A stretch of 64,000 nt of DNA from Sulfurimonas sp. (lineage in GTDB: Bacteria > Campylobacterota > Campylobacteria > Campylobacterales > Sulfurimonadaceae), in NCBI GenBank assembly GCA_030949825.1, contig JAUZSC010000019.1, positions 1-64,000 on the forward strand, read 5' to 3'. The position numbers and the translations under genes were made by a program. The notes beneath the pieces are model-generated. The model saw nothing but the letters and a program-made list of their open reading frames with translations, was not told the DNA's origin and did not search any database. This document shows, in pieces, positions 54,795-64,000 of this stretch (positions within the stretch are counted from its first letter, which is position 1; each line of letters starts with the position of its first letter).

Positions 54795-55615
54795 ATCAAT
54801 CCCTGTGATTCGAGTTTTGATTTTGACTTTATCGTTATACATATTTTTATCTGCAAGTTCTATGGTACTAGACAAGCTGTCACCTTCTTCAAATTCATAG
54901 GTTCCAATAGAAAAACTTACTCGAAATGAAGCATCTCCAGTTTTAAGTTTTTTACTAATGATACTCTCTCTAATAGTGTTAATACTAGCAAATGCAGTGT
55001 CTTGGTCTGTGTCCTTAAAGATGATAATAAACTCATCTCCACCGTAACGAATAAGACTTTGTTTAGTTTTTTTAAGCTGTGTTGCGACAAAAGTGAGAAC
55101 CTTATCTCCTGTAATATGACCATGTGTATCATTTACAAGTTTAAAAAAATTTAAATCAATAATAGCCAGTGTTCCATCAAGATTAAAGTTATCGTTAGCA
55201 TCTATGAACCTATCGTTCATCCATTTTCTATTGTAAGCATGCGTTAATTCATCTTTATAAACAGCTTCTTTTAGGTTTTCTATTTCTTTTTTTGAGTGCT
55301 TGTGTTTCTTTAAGAACCTGGGATAACAATGCTTCATCTTTATCCTGAATTGCAGATATTGCTCGTGAGGTTGTGTCACTGAGTTGAAATACATTGCTTG
55401 TGTTTTTTTTCTTGGACACTTTGGCATAATTGTATTTTACTATCTAAAAGTGTGTCTGTAAGTTTATTTTCATCATCTATATTTATTTCATGTTTTAAGG
55501 CATTTTCAGTAAAGATTGAAGTATATATACTCGGCGTTACAACTCCAATATTATGAATGGAATCGAGTGTTTCATTTGATATTAATTTTAATATTGCATT
55601 ATTTGCTTGCATCAT
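54795..55615 (-). pseudogene. Diguanylate cyclase (GGDEF), two frame breaks
   Basis: The C-terminal GGDEF domain is complete (DELTHAYNRKWMNDRF, IDLNFFKLVNDTHGHITGD, LIRYGGDEFIIIF). The N-terminal part is a helical region (NAILKLISNETLDSIHNIGVVTPS). They are joined by a coiled coil, readable as VFQLSDTTSRAISAIQDKD and on to QALKKEIENLKE, if one base is removed from T8 (55403-55410) and one from T7 (55287-55293). Restored, it is a cytoplasmic c-di-GMP synthase of about 270 residues. Confidence 0.78.
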
Positions 55616-55765
55616 TTCTGTGTCACCTCTAAATAAGATAATATTTTATTATAGTATAACAAAAAAATCTATTTTTGTTGCATTTGAGAGACATTTATAT
55701 TGAAAATGTGATAAACATGTAACAAAATGTTTCTATATAAAGAGATAGTTTTAAATTTTAAGAGG

Positions 55766-55771
55766 TATAAT
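55766..55771 (+). promoter_or_regulatory. Probable -10 box for the UvrD-like helicase
   Basis: TATAAT lies 29 bases before the ATG at 55800; AAAGGAG at 55788-55794 is the ribosome-binding site. Upstream, 55616-55765 has no gene. Confidence 0.45.
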
Positions 55772-55799
55772 CACATTCTTAAAAATGAAAGGAGTTGTT

Positions 55800-57880
55800 A
55801 TGCCATTATCCCGTTTGAACAAAGAACAGTACGAAGCAGCAACTTCTAGCGCGAGTGAAAACCTTATTATTGCATCTGCAGGGACTGGAAAAACTTCTAC
55901 TATTGTTGGAAGAATAGGACACTTACTAGCATCTGAGATTAAGCCAGAAGAAATTTTACTGCTTACTTTTACAAACAAAGCAGCCGCGGAAATGATTGAG
56001 AGACTCGCTGAGTATTTTGGTAAAAATGTGGCTGCTAAGATTGATGCTGGTACCTTTCATGCGGTTTCATACAGATGGCTTAAAAAGCAAGATAAAAAAG
56101 TTGTACTCAAACAACAACGCGAACTTAAAACACTTTTTCGTAGCGTTTTTGAAAAAGAAATTTTATGAATATCGAAGCTGAAGTGAGTCCTTATGGTGGA
56201 AATTATTTATATGATGTGTATTCTTTTTATCAAAACACAGAACTGCATCTTGATTTTGAAGCGTGGATTTGCGAGAAGTACGAAGAGCATGAACAATTTG
56301 CTATGATTTATGCAGATGTTGTTGATGAGTTTGAGACACTAAAAGCTGAGTATGGTTTTGTGAACTTTAACGATTTACTTCTGCATTTTAGAGAAATTTG
56401 TAAAACTACAAATCTAGGCTATAAAGAAATTTTAGTTGATGAATACCAAGATACCAATGCACTTCAAGGGACATTGATTGAAGCGATGAATCCTCCTTCT
56501 TTGTTTTGTGTTGGAGATTATGACCAAAGTATTTATGCTTTTAATGGTGCAGATATTTCTATAATTGGGAGTTTTTCAAGTAAGTTTCCCGATGCAACAG
56601 TACATACACTAACAAAAAATTATCGTTCAACTATGCCTATTCTTTCCCTTGCTACAAAGGTAATCGAACATAATGAAAGAATCTATCCTAAAAAACTTGA
56701 AGTAACACGAAATCAAGTTGCTGTGGCACCTAAACTTTTAGCCTATGATGAGTTGTTTGACCAGTACCACGCAATGGCGGCAAAGATTAGAGATACAAGT
56801 ACTCCACGAGAGGAGATAGCTGTTATTTTTAGAAACAACTCTTCTGCGGATGGTATCGAAGTAGGACTTCGTGAACTTGACATTCCTTGTAAACGAAAAG
56901 GTGGGACAAGCTTTTTTGATTCAAAAGAAGTAAAAGCAGTACTTGATTTATACACACTTTTAATCAATGAGGCTGATATGATGAGCTTTATTCACCTCTT
57001 TGAATTTGCTAAAGGCATAGGCTCTGCAATGGCAAAAGAGATGTACTTAGCTTTGAAAAAAGTTGGAAACGGTTCTATATTTTATGGTCTTTATGCTCCT
57101 GATGAGTCGATGAATAATCCTTTTGAAAAAAGAAAAGTATCGCATCAGTTAGGACTTTTTGATGATTTTTTAGAACTCGGTGCGGTTGGAAAGTTTGCAA
57201 AGCTTGGTTTTGAAGCAAAGTTTATGAAAAATCCTATACTTAAGCATCCAAAACTCACCAAAGATGGTGCTACTTTTTTACATGATTTTTATCTTCTTTA
57301 TCGTGATTTAAAGGGCATCAAACAACCGCGTACTGTTGTTAAAAAAATCGTAGCATCTTCGCTTTATAAGCATATATCAGATGTTTTATCAAGCAAACGA
57401 GCGCAACTTAAAGATGGCACGATAGATGAAAAACAAAAGACAGAATCACTCTCTAAAATTGCAAGAAAAATGTCGCTTTTAGAAGAGTTATCTAAACCTT
57501 ACAAAGAACATGAAAGGTTTTTAAATGCCATGATTTTAGGTTCATCAGATTTAACACAAGGTGAAGGTGTAAACTTACTCAGTGTTCATGCATCTAAGGG
57601 TTTAGAGTATAAAGAAGTGTATGTGATTGACCTCATGGACGGACGTTTTCCTAACCGTAAACTTATGCAAAGAGGTGGCTCACTTGATGAAGAGCGAAGA
57701 CTTTTTTATGTCTCAGTAACCAGAGCTAAAGATATTTTATATCTTGCATTTGCCAAGTACGACAAAATAAAAAAGATAAACTTTATGCCTTCACAGTTTC
57801 TTTATGAAGCTGGACTTGTCCCTAAAGATGAAGCTTATCGGGCTTTAGTTCTTAAGGGTGAAGAAAAAGAAGAAGATTAG
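55800..57880 (+). CDS. UvrD/Rep-like DNA helicase (one frame break)
   Basis: This superfamily 1 helicase has LNKEQYEAATSSASENLIIASAGTGKTSTIV (motif I), TFTNKAAAEMIERL (Ia), LVDEYQDTNALQ (II), VGDYDQSIYAFNGA (III), LTKNYRS (IV), LLSVHASKGLEYKEVYV (V) and RRLFYVSVTRAK (VI). Frames change at GAAAAAGAAATTTT; adding one A to the run at 56152-56156 restores FEKRNFMNIEAEVS. The ATG at 55800 is preferred over the one at 55785 because AAAGGAG lies between them. It unwinds DNA in repair or restart. Confidence 0.9.
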
Positions 57881-58678
57881 TTCTTAGCCAACAAGCCTTC
57901 CTCTCTAATCTGACGAATCCCTGTAAAGTAAGAATTCCCCAAATAAATCATATAAAAGATAGCCCCAAAAAATATTGCGAATGGTATGAGTGAGATTAGA
58001 TAGAGTCCTAGAGTTTTGAGTCTAAGTCCTGTTCCAAATTTATACTTCATTAAATAATCTTCATCTTTTGTACAAATGTTTGAGGCGATATCAAAGGTCA
58101 TTACCTTGTGAAAGAAATAATACAGAGGAAAGTTAAAGGCGATGATATTTACTAGCGGTATAAAATAAAGTGGAATAAAAAGAAAAAAAAAGTAAAAGCA
58201 TAATAAGCGCCCATTTAAGTGTAGCCAATACACCTGTAATGATGTTTGAATATCCTATCATCTCCACATCTTGGTAATGTCTTAGTTGTAACTCTTTAAG
58301 AACAAAGGGAGTTAAAAACCCAAGTACTAAAATAGCAACAATGATTGAAAGATAAAGTGTGAAAAATCCACCAATAGCATAGACTAAAAATGTTGCGATC
58401 CATGAAGTGATGGCATGACTCATCAGAAATTTTATAATAGCAGTTCCCTCTAAGTGTGCTTGAAGTGACTCAGTATGAGGAACACCATTTTGCATACTTG
58501 TTTGTGTACTCTGTACATCAAAGCTTCCTAGTGCATCTAGACCAGCACTTGCTAGGAGAAAAAATAAAGTGTACATAATTATCATTGAGATTATAAAGGG
58601 AAGGAGCGCGTACTTTAGCATCTGCGGTGAGAGGAAGTCTTTTATGCTTAAGGCGAATAGGTTTTGCTGTGTGTTCAT
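57877..58678 (-). pseudogene. EI24/CysZ-like membrane protein, one frame break
   Basis: Two overlapping frames encode one multi-helix membrane protein of the EI24 family (sulphate-permease CysZ type). The first has LFALSIKDFLSPQMLKYALLPF and the second PLVNIIAFNFPLYYFFHKVMTFD. Removing one base from A9 (58183-58191) gives LLLFFLFIPLYFIPLVNIIAF and a continuous protein of about 265 residues. It overlaps the gene upstream by four bases. The role may be anion transport, but that is not shown. Confidence 0.75.
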
Positions 58679-59640
58679 CGTTTACTCCAAAGTTTTTCAT
58701 TTAGTTTTAACTCATCTATGATACCGATGCATAGATGCAGGGTTTGGACATATTCCATCGCAATTTTATAGTCTAATAGTGAACGAAAAATAGACGGCTC
58801 AAACAAGTCCTTGTTATACTCGATAGCCATATGGATAGAATCTCCAATAAAAGAGATATAAACAGGATGTGAGGATTTCTTTTTAAAGTTTAAAAGTCGC
58901 TCCATTAAAGCATGCGATAAAATATAACGCGCTTCTATTTGGTCTGTAGAGTAGACTACAAATTCTTTCTCAAAGGCAGGACTATCCATTTTTACAAGTT
59001 TATCTCGGGAGACATTGTTTGATTGAAGCCAGTTTCCTATCATGTCACCAAACATATTTTGCGCAGAATCAGGAAGAATAACTGTTTTTTCTTTAAAGTG
59101 CTTGTTAAACTCAGCTACAATAAATAGACCTTGAAATACAGTGTTCCAACTCTCTTTGCCCTTAGAGCTTTTATGGCGTTTCTGGGCATGAATGTCGGAG
59201 AATTGAAGTTTAACATCATCTATTTTTCCTTTGACAAAGTCATTTCCATTTAGTCTGTCTATGCTTGATGTAAAGAGTTTTGATTGTCTGAAAATTTTTG
59301 CCGGAACATGTGAAGAAGAATCATAGTTGAGATTGTTATCGAGTTCTTTTATAAGAGGATGGATAACCTTTTGTTTAAACTCTTTTATATAGTCTTTACT
59401 AAGCATTTTATAAATGAAAGCACCGATTGCAATATAGATGATACCAATAAATCCAATAGCATCAAAACTTTGAAATAAAATATTTTTTAGAGTGACAATA
59501 AGAAGTGCATATATAAGTGTATACGAGATGCCAAAGAGAAAGATTCTATACCGAACTTTTTTCCTATCTGCTTCTAGTCTTTTCAATGTAGGGTAGAGCG
59601 TTTTATAGTAAAAGTCGGTAAGTTCACTAAGATTTTTCAT
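58675..59640 (-). CDS. DUF3137 membrane protein
   Basis: This 321-residue protein has two adjacent hydrophobic helices near the N-terminus (residues 29-80) and a soluble region (DVKLQFSDIHAQ, TVFQGLFIVAEFNKHFKEKTVILPD, YILSHALMERLLNF). It matches DUF3137, which is often encoded beside LemA, as here. Its function is unknown. The LemA stop is three bases before its ATG. Confidence 0.8.
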   Translation of the reverse strand: MKNLSELTDFYYKTLYPTLKRLEADRKKVRYRIFLFGISYTLIYALLIVTLKNILFQSFDAIGFIGIIYIAIGAFIYKMLSKDYIKEFKQKVIHPLIKELDNNLNYDSSSHVPAKIFRQSKLFTSSIDRLNGNDFVKGKIDDVKLQFSDIHAQKRHKSSKGKESWNTVFQGLFIVAEFNKHFKEKTVILPDSAQNMFGDMIGNWLQSNNVSRDKLVKMDSPAFEKEFVVYSTDQIEARYILSHALMERLLNFKKKSSHPVYISFIGDSIHMAIEYNKDLFEPSIFRSLLDYKIAMEYVQTLHLCIGIIDELKLNEKLWSKR

Positions 59641-59643
59641 GGT

Positions 59644-60199
59644 CTAGTTAAAGAGCTCTTTTACATTAATATTTTGTCGCTCTTGCGTGCTAATCTCAAA
59701 AACTTCTTTGCGTGCATAATTCATAGCAGATGCCAAAGAGGAAGTTGGAATCATCTCTAAAGCATTGTTATAATCTATAACAGCTTGATTGTACGAACGG
59801 CGAGATGCTGAGATTTGTTCTTCTACTTCGTTTAGAGAGGCTTGCAGATGCATGACATTTTCATTTTCCTTAAGATCTGGGTAATTCTCAACCGCAATCA
59901 TAATCGAGCCAAGTGCAGAACTTACTTGAGAATCGAGTGCTATTTTTTTCTCATCAGAAATATTTGGCTTATTGGCATCTGCGCGAAGTTTTGTCACCTC
60001 TGTAAAGAGTGATTTCTCATGCTCCATGTACTTGCTCACTGTTGCGACAAGATTAGGGATGAGGTCGTATCTTTTTTTAAGCTGGGTATCTACACTTGCA
60101 AAAATATTTTCTACTTGGTTTTTTTTTAGCAACTAAAGCGTTGTACATTAAAACTAAAACAACTCCAACGACGATGAGAACTATGAGACTTATTGACAT
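59644..60199 (-). CDS. LemA-family protein (one N-terminal frame break)
   Basis: The body (KKRYDLIPNLVATVSKYMEHEKSLFTEV, YPDLKENENVMHLQASLNEVEEQISASRRSYNQAVIDYNN) is a clear LemA domain. The expected N-terminal membrane helix lies upstream in another frame (SISLIVLIVVGVVLVLMYNALV) and joins the body as ALVAKKNQVENIF if one base is removed from T9 (60119-60127). The start is then ATG 60199. LemA proteins are anchored with the helical domain outside the membrane; their role is unclear. Confidence 0.87.
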
Positions 60200-60211
60200 T
60201 TGTAATCCTGT

Positions 60212-60902
60212 TTAGATATTTATTTTATAGCCAAGACCATAGATGTTTTCTATAAAAAAAGGCTTCTTTATTATAAGAGTTTAGCATTTTTTTCTTAAAC
60301 CTTGAAATGAGTTGGATGATATTATTGGATCCATCGTCACTATTGTCACTCGAGTTATAAATCACATTTGACAATTCAGTTGCAGTATGGTGTTGTGATA
60401 CATTTTTACATAAGAAACTAAGAAGTTTTTTTTCATTTTTACTGATTTTAATACTCTCCTTTTTATATCTTAATATTTTCTCTTTCATATCGAAGCTATA
60501 CTCAGATGCTAAGGTGACTGTGTGCGTGAGGCTTAGCTTTTGAATGAGTCTCTCCAGTACATCTGTAAGTTCATCTTTTTTGACAGGTTTCACAAGATAA
60601 GCAAAGAGATGAAGATTAATCGCTTTGAGAAGTTTTTCCTTCTCTGAATGTCCGGTAAGCATAACTATTTCGATTTTTTTATCTTTTTCTCGTATAGTAT
60701 GGGCTACTGTTAAACCATTTATATTAGGGATAGAAATATCAAGTATAGCTATATCTATATCATTTTCTTCATACAACTTCAAAGCATCCCGACCATTATC
60801 TGTTGTCAGTATATTTTTAAAGTAATGTGAAAATATAATGCTAAAGTTTTCTCTTACAACTTCATTGTCTTCAACATAAAGGAGTCTTAATTCACTTTTC
60901 AT
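60212..60902 (-). CDS. OmpR-family response regulator (C-terminal frame break)
   Basis: The receiver (LLYVEDNEVVRENFSIIF, IDIAILDISIPNING, FAYLVKPVKKDEL) is followed by a winged-helix DNA-binding domain (KISKNEKKLLSFLCKN, NIIQLISRFKKKM). The open frame ends in FFYRKHLWSWL. Removing one base from A7 (60254-60260) gives the expected FFIENIYGLGYKINI and a stop at 60212. It overlaps the histidine kinase by four bases, so the two form a pair. Confidence 0.9.
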
Positions 60903-62763
60903 AATCTAATCCTAAACATTGTTCCATCTCCAATATTTTTTGCTTCAATAGATCCTCCAAGATGCTCTTGGATAATAACCTTAGAAAGATAAAGTCCAAG
61001 TCCTGTGCCGGATTGCTTTGTTGTATAGTTTTCTTCAAAAATATGTGGAAGTTGTTCGGAGGATATTCCACCAGCATTGTCCATAATGCTAATATACGTA
61101 GCATCTCCTTGCACGCTTCCAATGATTTTTATCATTTTAGTAGTCTCTGTCTCTTTATTTTCTTTAAATGCTTCTTTTGCATTTTGAATGATGTTAAGAA
61201 TGATGTGCAAGAGTTCATTTTCGTAAAGTAAAATAGTTTTATTTGAAAAATTTAAATCTTGATGGATGATGATATCATTTGCCATTATCTCATCGCTGCT
61301 AAGGTCAATCGCTCTTTGTATGAGTTTATTTAAATTACATTGGGTTTTAGTTTTTTTAGCCGAGAGAAAATTTTTAAAATCATCAATAGTTTCTGCTAAA
61401 AAGTAAATATTTGAATCAATCTGTTCTATCTTTTTGTTAAGCTCTTTTAAGTCTAAATCATTGTTCTCTAACTTGAATTTTATAAGCATAACAATAGAAC
61501 TTATCGTAGTTAATGGCTGTTTCCACTGGTGCGTAATTGCTGCCATCATACCACCCATTTGTGCTTTTTGATTTTTAAGAATAATCTGATTCTGTTGGAG
61601 CGTAAGCTTTTTTTCTAGGATTTTTATATGGTAGTGCAAAAGATAAGAAAATAAAAGTGCTTCGATGATGAGTCCAAAACCTGAAGCAAAAAATGAAAAA
61701 GTATTGAGAGGAATTAGCCCATAAAGTGCGGCTATTGTTATAAAAAGACTTATAATATAAATACTGTAAGCACTTATAAATATATTTTTTAATGGATGTT
61801 TCTTTTTTTCTTAAATGAAAGGCTATTTCTATAATAATAATAAAAGAAAGAGCAAAAACAAAGCTCGAAATATTTACAGCAAATTTTATGTCATAAAAAA
61901 GTATTACAAGTGTAGCTATAAAAGCTGAGACATAAAGTACTTGCATCTGTCTATAAATATTTTTATTACTTTTTTTAATTTTAAAAATAGATTCAATAAA
62001 CAATAATAAAAAACTAGCTACTAAGACTGCTGTAATATTAAAAAGGTGGGTAGCATCTCCATAGAGTTCTAAACTATGATAATAAATACCATACATATAG
62101 CCAAAGCTTAGTGAAGAATTTATTAGATATAAAGCGTAATAAAAAAAATATTTTATTCTTTGTCAAAATAAATAAAAGAGCATTATAAAAAGCAAGTGTA
62201 AAGAGTATGATGACAATTATATTTGCTAGTATGTTTTTATTTATAAGTGCATGTATATGATTTTTTTCATCATATATCTTAAAGTTAAAGAGATTCATAG
62301 TAAAAGGTTCTATTTTAAAATAAAGTGTTTTTGTAGTATAGGCTTGTAAGTTAAGAGGATAGACAAAAGTACTTCCTAAGAGTGAATTATTATTCTTGTT
62401 TTGAATAGTGTATATATTTTGGTCGAATAATCTATTGTTTTGATATTCATAGATTGAAATAATCTTTGAAAAATATGCTAAATCATTATGAATAAAAATA
62501 TTTTTATTGAGTTTTGTCGTATTCTCGATTTTTAGTTTTATCCAAATAGGATTTATTGTATAGCCTAGTGAATTACAATTAGATATTGGATGAAAAACTT
62601 GATTTTGAATATTTTTATTTGTGAGCGAAGCCTTCGTGTCAACTACATATTCTAGGGTAAAGTTTTCTTTTTTTAGTTCAGAATAATCAATGTTTATAAT
62701 TTGAGTAGCTCTAAGAACAGTAAACGATAGTAAAAAAATCAGGATTTTATAGTTAAAATACAA
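60899..62763 (-). pseudogene. 7TMR-DISM sensor histidine kinase, two frame breaks
   Basis: The N-terminal part has a signal peptide and a DISM extracellular domain (TINPIWIKLKIENTTKLNKNIFIHN). Seven hydrophobic helices follow, then the kinase: AAITHQWKQPLTTISSIV (His box), LLHIILNIIQNAKEAF (N), IMDNAGGIS (G1) and GTGLGLYLSKVII (G2). Breaks lie at A8 (62141-62148) and T7 (61803-61809); removing one base from each joins the parts. Kinase motifs are intact. It probably acts on the regulator downstream. Confidence 0.82.
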
Positions 62764-64000
62764 AAATACTCCTTGATTGATTTGTCTTGTTTAAAAATGG
62801 GAGATGCTATGACAGATGCCTTTAAAATATCTGTGTTTTTATGTACTAGATTTATATTTCCCTTATAAACATGTCCACTTGATAAGGTAAGCCAAAAATC
62901 TTTTATCATAATCTCATTATCTAAAGATGCTAAAAATGTGTAGTGCTTTTGTGTGAGTTCATCTTTATAATAGTGTGTGAGTTTTAAAAGTGCTTGAGAC
63001 ACAGTGAGTATATTTTTATTTGTATCAATAATAAAACTATGGATATGTGTATCGAGTACAAGTTTTCTTTTTTTATCAATAATAATATTTTTACCTAGAT
63101 AGTATATCTTTGTTTTATAGTAAATAAAGCTAGCGATAAGAAGAAATAAAATAAAAAATAAAAAATCCTTACTATAAAAGGTATTTAAAATAAATGCATC
63201 TCTAATGGTAGGTGCGACTTCATCTGTAGCACAAGTAAAGTTACTTAAATTTACATCATTTTTATATATAAATGATTCATAGTCTATCTTTTCCTTCATT
63301 TTACCAAGATGAAGTAAACGGTATGTTTTAACAGTGTCTTTTAATCTTTTTGGAGTAATAGAACCAAATGCTACAGCCTCTTTAAAAGAAAGTTTTTTTA
63401 ATGTTTGGGCTTCAAATTTAAGTGCTGCGTATGTTTTTGATTGTGTATTGTACTTTTTTAAAATAATTTCTATCGTTTTATCTATGTTTTTGTAAGCATA
63501 ATCCCAGCCTTGCAAACTTGCTTTATGAAATGCACTGACTGTTTGTGGATCATTTTCAATCATTTCTTGTGAAGTAAAAAGAATGCCATTATAAAAGTCA
63601 TAACCATATTCTCTAGGGTCAAAAATCGTATATTGGAGTCCTTTGGATTTTAAAAGATAAGGTTCATTTGAAGAATAGGCAACAAGCAAGTCAATATTTC
63701 CATTGATGAGGTCATGATTTGTAAAAGTTTCTTCTACCGTTGTATACATATTTTCATAAATTTCTTGGGAAAACAGCATGGCTCTAATGGAAGCAGCTAC
63801 TGAATGGTTCGTGGTCATCATTATTTTTTTATTTTTAATATCTTGAATGAATTTTAAATCATCTCTTTTAAGTGAGAGTAAAACTAAAGGAGACGATTGA
63901 TAGATAGCACTCATCAAAATAATATTTGGATATTTTGTTATTTTTTCAAAGATAACAAAGGAGTAGCCTACGCCAAAGTCATATTTTTGATTTGCAATAT
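62739..64000 (-). CDS. Binding-protein/PAS membrane sensor without a kinase domain (5' end outside window)
   Basis: The frame is open to the window edge. The outer part is a periplasmic substrate-binding domain of NMT1/THI5 type (NKKIMMTTNHSVAASIRAMLFS, INGNIDLLVAYSSNEPYLL, DPREYGYDFYNGILFTSQEMIENDPQTVSAFHKASLQGWDYAYKN). One transmembrane helix (FLFFILFLLIASFIYY) and a PAS-like domain (HSFIIDTNKNILTVSQALLKLTHYYKDELTQK) follow, and then it stops. No kinase domain is attached. It overlaps the histidine kinase gene by 25 bases, so input and kinase are separate proteins of one operon. Confidence 0.8.
   Translation of the reverse strand, partial: IANQKYDFGVGYSFVIFEKITKYPNIILMSAIYQSSPLVLLSLKRDDLKFIQDIKNKKIMMTTNHSVAASIRAMLFSQEIYENMYTTVEETFTNHDLINGNIDLLVAYSSNEPYLLKSKGLQYTIFDPREYGYDFYNGILFTSQEMIENDPQTVSAFHKASLQGWDYAYKNIDKTIEIILKKYNTQSKTYAALKFEAQTLKKLSFKEAVAFGSITPKRLKDTVKTYRLLHLGKMKEKIDYESFIYKNDVNLSNFTCATDEVAPTIRDAFILNTFYSKDFLFFILFLLIASFIYYKTKIYYLGKNIIIDKKRKLVLDTHIHSFIIDTNKNILTVSQALLKLTHYYKDELTQKHYTFLASLDNEIMIKDFWLTLSSGHVYKGNINLVHKNTDILKASVIASPIFKQDKSIKEYFCILTIKS

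Overview
The window looks like a chromosomal piece of a free-living Campylobacterota bacterium, most likely Sulfurimonas-like. It is AT-rich, and two gene orders match what I recall of Helicobacter and its relatives: pyrH-rpoZ-spoT-tyrS-(nitronate monooxygenase-like)-amidase, and rpsO beside flhA and a DHH phosphoesterase. Assimilatory nitrate reduction, many sensor and taxis genes, and a bacterial voltage-gated sodium channel fit a marine, motile chemolithotroph. I saw no rRNA, tRNA, CRISPR array or complete insertion sequence.

Layout. 1-3.3 kb (minus strand): NarK-type nitrate/nitrite transporter (cut by the window edge), NhaA antiporter and a NavAb-type sodium channel. 3.4-4.5 kb: a haem-binding protein, a frameshifted TerB-like gene and a remnant of NorC. 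4.6-14.6 kb: nitrate assimilation, with an Rrf2 regulator, a DmsB-DmsC fusion, a NarB/NasA-type nitrate reductase, a TAXI-type binding protein and NirA. A broken nuclease-like gene and a toxin-antitoxin pair sit between these genes. 14.5-22.2 kb: housekeeping cluster. 22.2-27.6 kb: DHH-flhA-rrf2, a REC-REC-GGDEF protein and rpsO. 27.8-41.5 kb: a large chemosensory operon. 41.5-48 kb: kdsB, trmN6-like, ykgJ-like, a TPR lipoprotein, trpC, yqeY, flgH and a transglutaminase-like protein. 48-64 kb: c-di-GMP proteins, SulP, RhlE-like helicase, valS, UvrD-like helicase, EI24/DUF3137/LemA genes and a two-component system with a separate binding-protein/PAS sensor.

The most unusual region is the chemosensory operon. 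It has CheA, CheB, CheR, three single-domain response regulators, a three-domain CheW-like protein, a CheW split by a zinc-binding CZB domain, a soluble protein with two chemoreceptor signalling tips, a PAS partner, a HEAT-like protein, a ParA-type ATPase and a very small CheZ-like protein. It encodes no membrane receptor. Together these suggest a ParA-positioned cytoplasmic array, comparable to the R. sphaeroides cytoplasmic cluster.

Caution on quality. About fifteen genes carry frame breaks. Most lie in A/T homopolymers of 5-9 bases, and most are repaired by removing one base. A high rate of homopolymer error in the sequencing is the simplest reading. I annotate these as single genes with their probable frameshift sites rather than as confirmed pseudogenes.
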